Origin: Clonostachys chloroleuca
Taxonomy: Eukaryota > Ascomycota > Sordariomycetes > Hypocreales > Bionectriaceae
Direction of reading: 5' to 3'
Length of the DNA stretch: 64,000 bases
NCBI GenBank assembly: GCA_037952775.1
Contig: JBANAY010000003.1
Coordinates: 35,526,001 to 35,590,000, forward strand
Shown: piece after piece, positions 20,231-31,999 of the stretch
How positions within the stretch are numbered: the first letter of the stretch is position 1
How the letters are laid out: every line of letters begins with the position of its first letter
The notes under the pieces: generated by a model
Databases searched by the model: none
What the model was told of the DNA's origin: nothing
Seen by the model: only the letters and a program-made list of their open reading frames with translations
Program-made: the position numbers and the translations under genes

Positions 20231-23200
20231 TCAATGACTGCTAGTATTTGGTATCACCCGTTTCTTGGCTTTCATAGCCCTCATGGCTGGTAAAGTGTTC
20301 TTTCGGCCAGGTTTCCTCCCAACTTCGATGCATATCATTCGAATAAAGTCTTGATTTGTCCAATAACTGGTGTGTGCGCTTAACATGTTCAAATATTGGA
20401 TCTCGAGTGGACCGCCGCCAGATCGCAGATAGTAATCTATCTGTCCATTGTCGTTCAGAAGATATGCCTTTTTCTCAGCTAGTTCCTCTCTTGTGAAATC
20501 GTGTACCTCCAACTCAAGCTGGGAAGGCAACCGGAAAGTCGGCGGCCGGTCCAAGGCTTGATCCAAGGCTGATGCGTTTGGAGCTGGAGCCACGCCAGGG
20601 ATCACTTGGCGCACCGCATCACCCATCGATTGAAAAAATGATGGTGTAGCACTGGGGACGTGGGCAACCTTCAGGCTCGATGCATAGTTTGGATCCACAG
20701 AGCCATTGAGCAGATAGGCAATCGGGTCCTCCTTGGCAAGAATATTATAGATGTTGTCTACAGCCAGACAGCCGAATGTTCCGGCTTCACCCACAACATC
20801 GCTAGCTTCTGCATCACCAGGTTCAATTCCAGCCTTTCGTCGCCCTCGACGGGGCACTAGAGCACCGCGCTCGAGCAGGAGGAAGAAACCCGCCGGGCTA
20901 CCGGCTAGAAACAGATTTCTTGTGTCAAACTCGAAAAAGCCGGTCTCCGGCTCTGCTTGGGACAGATTGAGTGGGGGAACGTAGGTAGGTTGTCGAGACA
21001 AAATCTCCAGCGCCATAGCGCTACCAAGAGAGTGGCCTATTAAATGAACCCGTCCGTTTTCAGAAAAGCCAGGATTGTTACGACACCATAGCCTATAGAC
21101 ACGGTTTGCCTCAGACACAAGAGCCTTGATCATCTTCCCTTTGTGGTGGGACATGTAGAACGGGATATCAAACATGACATCTGATATCATACTGCGAACA
21201 GCAGGAATGGTAGGTGGCTCAATGTCTTTCAAGCCAAAGCTCTCTGAGGCCTGTTCGGCTTGATCTTCATCCGTCATCGGCCCACCATCTTCAAAAGATA
21301 ACCCCATCCTCCAGTTCAGTGGCAAGACCATAATGCCGTTATGACCTTCTGGTAATATCTGATGAACTATCGGGTTGCCCAGTTCAATATTGATGGCACG
21401 GCGGAATCCATTTATTGCGTGAGTGAAATGAAAGCTTTCAACTCTCTCAGCAAACTTTTGGCCAATTCCATGAGCCACCAGAAGGAGATCCTTCACTTGC
21501 CCACGCTCCTTATCGGCTTTGCAGGCTGGGCAAACGTCGTGGCCTTGGTTTTCGTGTGATTCGCTTGCAGCAGACACACCTGGTTCGTTAGGAGTTTGCT
21601 TCTTTCGGTGGATACGGTCCCATTTGTTCCGATCAAACCCACGAACGACAGGGATACCTACTGTCAAGCCTTTCATAATCTTTGATACAGGCTTTCTCCC
21701 ATAATATGCCGATGGCTTGAGGCTTGGTTTCAACATGAAAGCTTCTGTCTCGTTCTTGTAAATGATGTGGTACTGTGCGAATGGACGGATCGGTGCCATA
21801 GAAGGATCTTCAAGTTCCGCTTCTTTCTTCAAAGGTTCTATCGAGCCTTCTGCTGCTGCATCTCCACGGAAACATCTTGCGGCGCAATAAGGGTTGGACG
21901 AGATGGGAGGTGGGGTTGGGTATGATTCTGATGCTGCTTTGGAGGCGCCAGTTGTCTCGGGCCAAAGTCGATGTGAAACTTTTTCTTCTCCCAAAGGCCC
22001 TACATCGATAGCACATCGTATCTCATCACTCCAGGTATCGGTCCAAGGACGAAGCTCGTGAAATCCAGCCTCTAATTGATTGGCGACTGTCGGCGGGATC
22101 GGTAGCATTGTGTCTCTAATAGGCGCAATTAGTCACATATCAAAACATATCAATAATATATATATCATTGCTTACCTATAAAACCAAGTAGATCTTGTTA
22201 CAGTAGCTAGGTCATTCACAGGCGACCAATATATCGGTTTCATCTGCAACGCTGGGAGTGTGACCATATGTAGTCGAGAGACTCCCACGGCAACATCGAC
22301 CGGGTTTTTGCTGTATTTGGTATTGGTAGCATTTGAGCTTTTAGAACCCTCAAAGGATTCAACATGGCCCAGACTCTGATCACGAATAGACACAGGTAGT
22401 TGCGTACCGCCCGGCGAAGACCCTAGCGCGAGTGATTCAGACTTGGGGAGAGAGGATCCAATCTTGGGAGAATGAGCCTCAACACTTCCTACACGCACAA
22501 ACGGCTTGCCCGATATTCCATCGTCGATGACAGGCGGGCGGGATGGGATTATTTTTTCTGCAGGTGTTTGAGGGCGCGAGGATCGATTTGTTACTTGTGA
22601 GCCCGATCGATATCTACTTTCGTAATCTCTCGCATTTTCGGTCGGATTTTCACGTGGGTCTGCATTGTTCCGAGTATCTGTATTGGATCTCACTTTATGA
22701 TCTGTTGAGGGACTGGGTGGGTTGTGGGTGGTATGGGCAAGAGAGCTGGCTCTCGGTCGAGATATGGCATCTGGCTTCGAGTCTATCGCTGCTTGGGTAG
22801 ATTGTGAGATTCGAATAATTGCTTCCATGACATCCCGAAGCACATGCTCAATCTTCAGATCGGGGTTGCCGACCCTTGCCAGAGAACAAAAGTTGCCCTC
22901 CAGCTCCGCCGTCACATCCACTGCAAGCTCAGCACAACACAAAGAGTCAGCCTGAGAGGTGAAAGAGGCGTCAACGGATAAGGACGGCGCAAGGGGCTCG
23001 AAATTAGACCCATGCTTTTGCCAGTGCTTTAACGCAATGGTTTGGACCAGCGACTCTCTTCTTGCAGAACCAGCATAAGGTCCTGAAGCGATGTGTTTCC
23101 TTCCCTTCCTGGCTAATTCGTGGTCTTTCCGGTCCTCCTCTGTCTGAAGTGCCAACCAGGCCTTTTCAAGGGCATTGTTATCCCCCTGGCGAAAGGCCGG

Positions 23201-23415
23201 AGGGGTAGCTTCGATGGTTTTGGTTCGGAGCCGGCCGCAGTCGAGCTGGTTGAGAGGGGGTCGTCGATGGGTATGATGGACGCATAGAAGAACTGTGCTT
23301 CGATCGGAGGCATGCCATCTTCGTTGTCGGTGCGGGATACGGGAGCCAGGCGGCACTTTGAGCCATAAGTGTGGCCGGCCGCCATGCCCTCGCTACTCTC
23401 TCGGTCTCTCGTCAT
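20231..23415 (-). CDS. DDHD-domain phospholipase (PA-PLA1 type), with an apparent 1-nt frameshift
   Basis: This belongs to the DDHD/PA-preferring phospholipase A1 family (yeast Yor022c/Ddl1 group), intracellular lipid hydrolases. The lipase elbow GHSLGS is at about residues 770-775. The C-terminal DDHD region has VHDFTREELAEKKAYLLND, QIDYYL and LSAHTSYW. The N-terminus is MTRDRESSEG from ATG 23415, with the conserved AQFFYASIIPIDDPLS. An intron at 22116-22175 (GTAAGC...TTAG) joins STWFYR to DTMLPIP. The frame breaks at the five-C run 23182-23186 (five G on the coding strand): LPLRPFARG is in one frame and GDNNALEKAWLAL in the next. One extra base there gives a continuous 1041-aa protein. As written, the ATG frame ends after 100 codons, and the long frame has no ATG near its start. 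I suspect a sequence error or a recent mutation. Confidence 0.88.
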
Positions 23416-24688
23416 GGGCGATTCGAGGGTAGGACTGGGCGGAATTGGAGTGGACAGTCACACCTCAGGGCCCTGCAGCAGAGACTTGTCCGGAAACCAT
23501 GGGCGCAGGAGGCGACTGATAAACAGCAGCCTAGAGGGAAGGCAGCGGGATGATGTTTCCCACCCTCTAAGTGGTTAGGGCAGTGTACAGGGTGGACAAG
23601 TCAGCAGTGCAGACGGGCAGAAATGAAATGCTTGTGACGATGACGTGTAGTGGAGCGCGGTGGGAGCTGCCGCTGGGGATTGCCTACCAACCTGGCGGCT
23701 CACCCTGGCAGCCGCGACAGCAACGCACCTTCTTCACTGGCCTCGGCCTGATTACTCATCGCCAGTGGGTGGCATGCATGAGACTGATGAGATGGACGAG
23801 CCGTTCTCAGGCATAACGAGATGAGCCTTAATCACAGCTTTTCATGCCATCCACTGCTTCGTCAGAACCCTCCATACTCATAAGATTTGGTGCACAGCTA
23901 CCCTCCGTCTTATTTCCCCGCCAAGGCCAGCAACTATTGCTTCCCATCCATTCGACATGATGCCGCGTCCTGGAATGCGCTCATCTCTTGCAGTTCATCA
24001 GCCGCTCCTAGGGGGTCGGGTTTTGTCTTACCCAATGCTTCGTCTATGCGACCTTTTCATTTAGGAACTCAGCTGCGCTCTCTGCATGCTTGGAGAACAG
24101 GTCATCAATGCAACCAGAGTCGTGCTAGCCGGCGACGATTGGGTTTCGGGGCAGACAAGTCCCTTGCCAACAGGCGACGCGTTCTAATGCATCTTTCATT
24201 CAAATAAGAAGCAGTGATTGCCTCTCGCACACCCAGTCGTCTCGGATAACAGAAAGATGCTCGGCCTTCCGCTACATCCTGTGGTAATATGGATTGGCTC
24301 TTCTCTGAGACGTAGGTTGGTAACCCTTCGCCTAGCCAGCATTGTCGAACCACTCGTCTCACCTATCATCCCTGGATACCTCCAATTAAGATGAAATCCG
24401 AGGTACGGTCATGAATTTGGGATGTCAATGAAATGCTATCAATTCTCTTCAACTCCTCCCCTGTTTGTGACGCCAGGGACTCAGGCATATGCAACTCGAG
24501 GTTGAGATATGGCTACATAGTCAACCTGGTTCGGCTCGACTTTGAGTCCCCGGCTACTCAAGGCGATCCGGGCCCGAACTGGCGTCCATTTTATTGCTTG
24601 CTTTCCCGGCAACCTGGCTGAATTATAAGCAGGCCAAAACCATGCCTCATTGCTTTGGCAGTCACCAGCGGTATGATTGAACTGATAC

Positions 24689-24711
24689 AGTCTCGACTCA
24701 AGGTCGAGACT
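24689..24711. repeat. perfect hairpin, 9-bp arms, 5-nt loop
   Basis: AGTCTCGAC, TCAAG, GTCGAGACT. It lies in gene-free DNA, is not followed by a T-run and has no adjacent gene end. Role unknown. Confidence 0.6.
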
Positions 24712-26173
24712 CTTCTTCACCCAGCTACTCAATGGGCTTCAGACTCGTCTACCCCGGCTTATACTGGTTTCTTGCTTGGGCAAAGGGAAAATCACGTATA
24801 TCTCCAAAGCTCATTTTGGCGGTCGGTTTTGCTCCACGCCTGTCATTGATGCCAGTCTCAGGTATCACAACTACGTGTGTTTAGCGTTGCAACCACTCTG
24901 CTTTCGTCAATGGCATGGCACTCCCCTCATCTCACCTGTTCTTTCTAAAAACAAGTGGCAAATCCCTCACATTAAGAACCAGGCTCGGGGGCCATGGAGG
25001 TCGCTATCCGCGAGACTGCTCATACGGATCCCAAAATATCCTCAAATCTTAAGGATTAATTATAGGATGCCAACATAGGTCTGTCCCGCACTCGTCCCCA
25101 AGGTACGCTGACCTGCATACGGAAACCTAGATGTTTTAGCACGCCACTTAGTCATGTCGAAATAAGGAAATAAGGAGCACTATCATCGCCATAGCCTAGC
25201 TACTGAATACAATACTCGCCACGATGGACCGTCAGGCATCCCCTGACAGAGCCCACATAGGATCTCTTGGGTCCTCTTTCCGTTATGCCTGAAAGTCAAT
25301 CAAGGCAGAATATTATTAGAAACCATTAACCCCCAGGGTGTGCATTTCTAAGTTCAGCGAACCGTTGATTCAACTTTCTCACGCCAGCTTGGGTCCCAGT
25401 CGGTTACATCTGATGAGCCACAACAATATGGCACAGCAAGGTACTCCGACTGCTGAATAGCAAGACGACATTCCTTCTTGGATAGTACTGACGCTTAGTG
25501 CAAGGAGGGAAGGGGGCTTGTAGCTTGTAACCTGCTCGTAGCTTGCTCGTGATATCGGGAACACGAGGTTATCAACCACCCTATACATCATGCCGCTCTC
25601 ACTGCGTAAACTAATCAAACAACATGGCAACCGTGCACCCGTAGCATCAAATACCGTCTAAACAGAGGTTCTAGTAGCGGTAAGAAGCGCTTGAACATCT
25701 ATACACGTGGTGCGGCCTGGCTGAGGACTCAGCACGGGTAAAGTCAGACCCAAATCGCCGACATGGCTAGTCACAACCACGCGTTTAACGTACCCAGATC
25801 CTGGCATGACACTGTGCCAATGGGCGGCTGTGCGGCTGATCCTTGTCTCCGGAACGGCAGCCTGACCTGGGGGAAGGTGTTAGACGTTCCCGGTGTGGGC
25901 GCGCGTATGTAGCAAATGAAGCCAGGTATCTCAGAAATGGCAACACACTTCCCCGACGGAGTCTACCATTCCCCTTCTCCCCAAACTCCTTCGGCGTCTA
26001 GATGTCCGCAATGGGACCTTGACCTGCAGAAAAAGAACTACCGCGCGGGGGAGAAGGATGCCGACATAGGCAGTTGCTGCTATTTCCATTGGCTCTGCCG
26101 CATGCATCTGAAGCCGTGCCACATCGCCCTACCCAGGAGGTGTTTGTCTACCTGTGGCGGTTTATTATACTTA

Positions 26174-26197
26174 CTCCCCTCCCCTCCCCTCTCCCCT
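26174..26197. repeat. CCCCT-rich simple repeat
   Basis: Three CCCCT units followed by a variant unit, in intergenic DNA. A simple microsatellite. Confidence 0.8.
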
Positions 26198-29100
26198 GTG
26201 TCACGTCGTCATCCACACTTGCCTATGTGATTGTCCCTCTTCACCCCAGTGGCATTATGTACATATGCCATGGAATAGGTTGGCAGCTTCTGGAAATGCA
26301 AGTCATCCGCTAACCTGCGCCTAGAACCCAGGTTCAAGCGCCTGTTGAGAGTGGTGTTGGGTCGGTGAGATGAGATCATATCATCACGACAAAGGTTGAT
26401 GTTTCATGTTGAAGCCAAAGTTCTTTTGGATATAAATAGCACACTTGATGATCTGTTTTCACCCCGCCAAGGTGGATGAGATGTGAATATTGCCTGCCCA
26501 AAGCCGCTTCACGTGGGATCCACAAACGTGTCGGATAGAGCTTGGATTTGGCTATCCGGAGAAAAAGACACGAATTGACCTGGGCACCCGTGAGGACCTA
26601 GACACCTCGGGCTAGTACGCATCAGGCGGGATGACACAGGGTGAGCAAGTTTGTGCGCCATCGCCGTCCTCCGGTCTAGAATGCGACCTGTCAGTGGCAC
26701 ATCGTCAGTGATCAACTTCCCTCCCACTAGCTTGGGAATGTGACTATGTACGTTGCGCCCGAGTAGCCTGGCAAGTACCAGCACACGGGGGCGTGGGCAG
26801 AAACGGAAAAATTGAAAACCGACAGAGAAAAGAAGGTTTGAAACGCCCGCCACCAGCCAGCAAGATGGTCGTTTCAGCCTCATTGAAGCCGTGGGTTTTG
26901 CTTTTGCCTCTTGGGTGGCAAAACAGCATCGCCGGGTGGGAGATGTCACAGAACCAGCTCCAATGAGTTTGGGAGCAGCCCCCAGGCCTCTGTGCATGCA
27001 AGTGATTATGACCGCGGGCTTGGTCATCGCCGTCTTAACTGCATGCAGCTGTCTGGTGTAGTTGCATCGGCTGTTTTTGGACACCGCCAGGGCTGCCGGG
27101 TTGCTAAACCGGGGAGGCTGTCGCTTGGAGCAAGTATTGGATATGGATGCACTGGCTGGCCAGATTAGATGAGGGAACGCATTCCTACAGCACCTAATCA
27201 GATCGGTGCTGTGCGCATCGGAGGGAACGGGCGTGCGGGAGCCCGGTTACAACATTGGCTTGGTACCTAGATTTGGCCTTCCACTTCGAGACGCCCGACA
27301 CCACAACTGGTGCCAAGCTCGTCTGTGTGTGATGAGATCTCGTCAGCTTACTGATCTGCACGAGTGCACTGACCAGCCCACCGACTGCAAGACAGTGTGC
27401 ACTGGGCTCACGAGGACCGTATAGTGGCTAAGGTAGGCGGTTTGCCGTGTCTCCAGTTCTCCGCATGTGTTTATTTGCATGTGGTTTCTCGTCTTCATAG
27501 TTTGTTCTTGGTAATTTATCCTTGTTCTGCTTTACTGGAGTCCCCCAACAGCGTTATGTTTCTTGTGCTTTACGCTGGAATCTGTTTATTTTTAATCCCG
27601 GGGCGTGAATGTCATTAGTTGCGTTGTATTGGTCAACAGCGACCTCTGCCTCCAGTTAAGTTAGAGCCTTGTAATTAATTGCTTGCATCTTATAATAACC
27701 ACATACATATGATTACATACCTGCATATGTATAACGGGTACCTATTTCGCTGCAACATCCGAGGCCAGGCCGGGTTTCTCATTGGACAGAGGGCCTGCAT
27801 TGGTTTGAGACAAGCAAGCAGCTGGATGGGTCTGCAGACATCAGACTACCGAAAATGAAAGAATACGACTCTCCATTTCTGCGCCGCCATCCAGCCTTGA
27901 CGTACCTCGCAACCCTCGCAACGGGCACCGGCGATTTCTGGCCTTCCCGCTCCCGAGCGAGCCAATTGGTGGAGTGTCCCCTTCGTTGCATTCAACTTCG
28001 GACCCATCCAGTCATCCCTTCGGAGGCCTGCCTCAAGTCCCCAAGGCGCGACAGGGGGCGTGCCAGGGGACAGCCGCCGCTATCCTAACCCTGTTCAGCC
28101 CATGCACCGTCGTCGTCAGAGCGAGCCTTATTAGCGAATCGAACCAGTGTGTACATTCACCATGATATGGATGTTCATATCCTGCAACTGGGCGGAGAGG
28201 TGCAGACCCCATTTGGCAGTCTGACCTTCATGCCATTCTGGCTAATCCTGGCCCCAAGAGCACCTATATTATATTTCTGGCAGATAAGGCCCGCGAGGAG
28301 GTGAGGTGGACCTACAGAAGAGAGGAGTGGCGAGAAGTGGGAGGCGATTTTGTATCTGTGACGGCGCCAGCCATGAGGCCGAAACGCGACCTACACCTGG
28401 TTGAGAATATCCCAAATCAGCATGGAAGCATGTTGCTATCTTCCAAATGTAGTTGCAGTAATTGTATGCATGTTCGTAGAGGCTACCAACCGTCGAGACA
28501 TCTATCCTTTTCCGGTTCTGACTTGCTTTCTTCTTTCCTAGTTCAACAAGGGCAGCCGTTTGTTGGATCCACTCGGCCGAGTCGGTTGAGATGGTTGACA
28601 CTTGATGGTACCCTTCCTTGCCTACCCGGACCAGGGAACCTTGGTGTCTTCCACTTTGGACAAGGTGAGGATGGACCAGAAGAGAATAAATAGAGTCGGA
28701 GGCAAATCTGTCGTCTCGAAATATCCGTTTCACTATTGCACAGAAAGCGGCGCAACCAGTCTGTGGAGGGAGCATCTGGAAGTCAGACTCACAAATTGAA
28801 CTCCACTCCCCCCGCCAAACATGGGGCCTCTGTCTTCTGCCCTCAAATTGGTGGCCAAGGGTTTCAACAGACGAAGACAACCTTGGCCCTGACCCCCAGA
28901 ATCGCCTCATGCTGGAGCGAACCAGGTCGTTTCTCGCTCAATTTGGACTTCCTCGACCCGCAACGCATGGATGACTTTCAGACCCACCGCATCTCACCAT
29001 ACCCTACCCTCCTCCGCCCAGATGGCTCGCCTCCGTGCACACCTGCAATGCGACGGTAGGTCTGGACGTGGTGAGTGGCCCAGCAGCCTTCCCACGCAGC

Positions 29101-31999
29101 ACTGTTTGAGCATACGGTTCTCCCGACGTAGCCCCACAGCGATGGCCATGCCATCTCATCTCCGCGCTAGTTCCAAGATCAAGGTTTGAGTCTCAACCAA
29201 GATGGTGGGCCGTTCCGGCGCCTGACTGGAAGTAATACGCGCACCGGCCATCTGCGTGACGTTCCGGAGCGTCTAGTTGGAAGACGGACGCGCGCGATAT
29301 GTCGATGCAATCGCTCGAAAGGACACCGCCTACCTCAGCACCCGCACAGGGTACTTGAGTACGGGTAGGTCTTCCAAACATAGGACCAACCTCAGCTGCT
29401 AAAGTATTACCTCAGGCTGTGGTCATCAGACTTTGTTTGGCGCTGCAAATCACTGGATTGCGCATATCCCGATGGGCCCGCTGAAACCATTTCGTAGAAT
29501 ACGTCCTGAGACAGAAACCCCAAACCTGGATGCCATGGAAACTGCTTCAGTGCCAACATATTAGTGACGAACCGCCCACCAAGTTACCTTGATTACCTCC
29601 CAACGTACATATGCCTGCATGCAAGGATTTGGCGAGCGCAGAAACCGGTATCGCCACTGAAGTACGCAACGGCCGACGGGACGGGGCCAATCCACCTCGA
29701 TGGATAGAGACTGACCCAAGGAAGGAACACAGGGGACAGCGGCTGTGCTGCGGGTGCAAGTAGCAGCCTGGGCGATGTCGCTTGCTGAAGACCAAGACAC
29801 CTAAAATAAGCTTGCGAGCGTAGCACCTAAAGACTGGACACACCTCGGGTGCGAGCCTCGCCTGCTCAGTTCTCATCTCGCTCTCCTCATCTTCGACGAT
29901 CTCCGAGGCCGTGACGCAGAACCAGCCTCCGCGCACTTACACCCCAAAAGAAGGCTGTCATCTTCTGCCCGAGCCCAGCCACGGGCGACACCCAGTACTA
30001 CGTGCTCTGTCTGGCGGGCTGAGGGGTTGCGCCATGTCCTGGGCATCCTAACTCCATCTGGGGTGATGTACCGAGTGGCCTAGGGAATCTCACGCCGACT
30101 CGCACTGTATTTAGAGAAGGGAATTTACCCTGGCCGTACCTACCTTGGCTGCCAGGATTAGTACTTACACTTACCCTAGGTCTGGCAGGGGTGTGCATCC
30201 GTACCGCTCCTCGATTTGCACCACTACAGCCGTTCCACCTATGGATGGCCTCAACCCTGCTAGGGCCGCCTTCCACCGTCCCAGGCTGACCCAAAGACCC
30301 TTTCGGTTCCCGCCTGGTCCCATTTCCCTACCTGCAGGCAGAGACAGGCGTATCGGACGAGCGAGGGGCGGCAAACTAGCCAAACCCATTCCGATGCTAG
30401 CTCGAATGATGCCTCTCAAGTACCTAACCGCGTGGCCAGCCGTATTATGCACCGCTGCTCAGGTACTGCGATCGGATGACGGACACCAAAAGGACTTTGC
30501 TTCTTACGTGTAGCATCGTGACCAAGCCTCTTCTCACTCAGCATCGACCAATACAACTACTCCCTACGCACGTACTCATGTACCTTGCCCACGACTGAGT
30601 ACCCTCCTTCACCATCGATAGATATGGGAGAGCGGGGGGCAGACGAGAGGCCAAGGTTTGGGGAGGGGATGGCCCCAAGACACGGCGAGCAAGTCGCTTC
30701 TCGGGCGCTGCCGTGGGTATGCCTTGTGTCAAGTTCTGCCCTGTGGTGACTGCAGCTGTCTCGATTCCCAGCGTGCTCCTTGAGCGAGTGCGAGTCCTGC
30801 CTCGAGGCCAGGCTTGTGGAGCATGTTACATACATGCCTTCACACATGGTGGGAGGTACCACCGCCCGCAGCTTTACCCCTGTCGATATGATTTACCAGG
30901 GTTCATCCCATCCATGGCATGGGTGGCTACAGAGTACACTCCCTGCCGTGTGAATAGACGGGCTCCTCCTTGCTGCTTCAACCCATCTACAGTATACAGC
31001 ACTTTGCCCAGAACAAATCCTTGCTATGATCCCCCCAATCCCAAACCGAGTTCATGTCAGGACCTTCAAGGCGGTGCGACTCTGCCATGCTGCAGATCAT
31101 TCGTCTTGACAGTTATTTCATTCCTATACATTACCGTCCTGGACTAAACACGCCTCTCCTGTCCTGTCCTGTTTAATTCCAATGGATGGGACCCAATTGT
31201 CCGTCTGATAACATCGGCTTTGAGCAAATCTAGCCACTCCCCCAAAAACCCAGCAAGCCTCTTTACCTCTTTCTCCTCCTCTTCCACTTCCTCTCCCTCC
31301 CTCCCACCTGATTGTGACTCTCCAGTTTGGTTCACAGCCTCTCAAACCTGAATTCGCCCCTCGAATCCTCACACCTCGGGGGCGATCGCTTCTCGACTCG
31401 TGTTCTCTCACTTCTGCGATCCGTCTGTTCGCCTCCTACATCGCCCATATCCACCCCCATCGGATATCAACATTGTCACCCGGCGCAAACTCGTTCAACT
31501 TGCCTGTTTAGAAACTAGGTCCCCTCGTCTGACATACCTACTTCGTATCGACAAAAGCCGGGCGTGTGCCGACCACCACATGCGGCACGCTTCCTTTCCG
31601 TCTGATTGACTCTTGTATTTTAATAGTACCACTTCCTCCTTGCTACCTAGCCTCTCCTTCTTCGAAGCTGCTAGTCGGTTGTTGAAAGAGTCAATATCAT
31701 TCCTTTGCCCTCCTGGCTCACTTCCCTCGAGACTGGTGACTCAGTACCATCTCATTCACGCCTTGCGCACTCACACAATTCAACACGCGAGCACACTTGC
31801 CCAACATCGCATCATCATTAAAGGCCATTGACTCATTCAACTTGGCCATTCCACCCATTCCCTCTTAGGTTCCTTGGTCCAGGATCGATCTAGGTCTTTC
31901 TGACTAGTCTCAGACTCGCCGGGACTCACCTTGCTTCTGCCCACGGTTCTTGGGTAGCTTGCGGTTGCGCGCCCGCCATCGGCTCGCGGTCGAGAAGGC

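Larger units (their letters stand above)
23416..31999. other. 8.6-kb divergent intergenic region without recognised genes
   Basis: This lies between the divergent DDHD and C2H2-factor genes. Frames of up to about 210 codons exist (for example 28269-28910 and 26509-27084, both minus) but overlap others on both strands and match no family. It contains a CCCCT-rich microsatellite (26174-26197), a perfect 9-bp hairpin (24689-24711) and scattered ACCTACCT words. The last 800 bases are pyrimidine-rich and look like the leader of the downstream gene, including a 9-codon upstream ORF at 31580-31609. Long regulatory space or an unrecognised lncRNA are both possible. Confidence 0.5.

Noticed and set aside
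26509..27084. 191-codon minus-strand open frame
   Set aside because: Frames overlap on the opposite strand, composition is not protein-like, and no family or splice support is seen.
28269..28910. 213-codon minus-strand open frame
   Set aside because: Longest frame in the desert, but it overlaps other frames on both strands and has no recognisable domain. Treated as chance.
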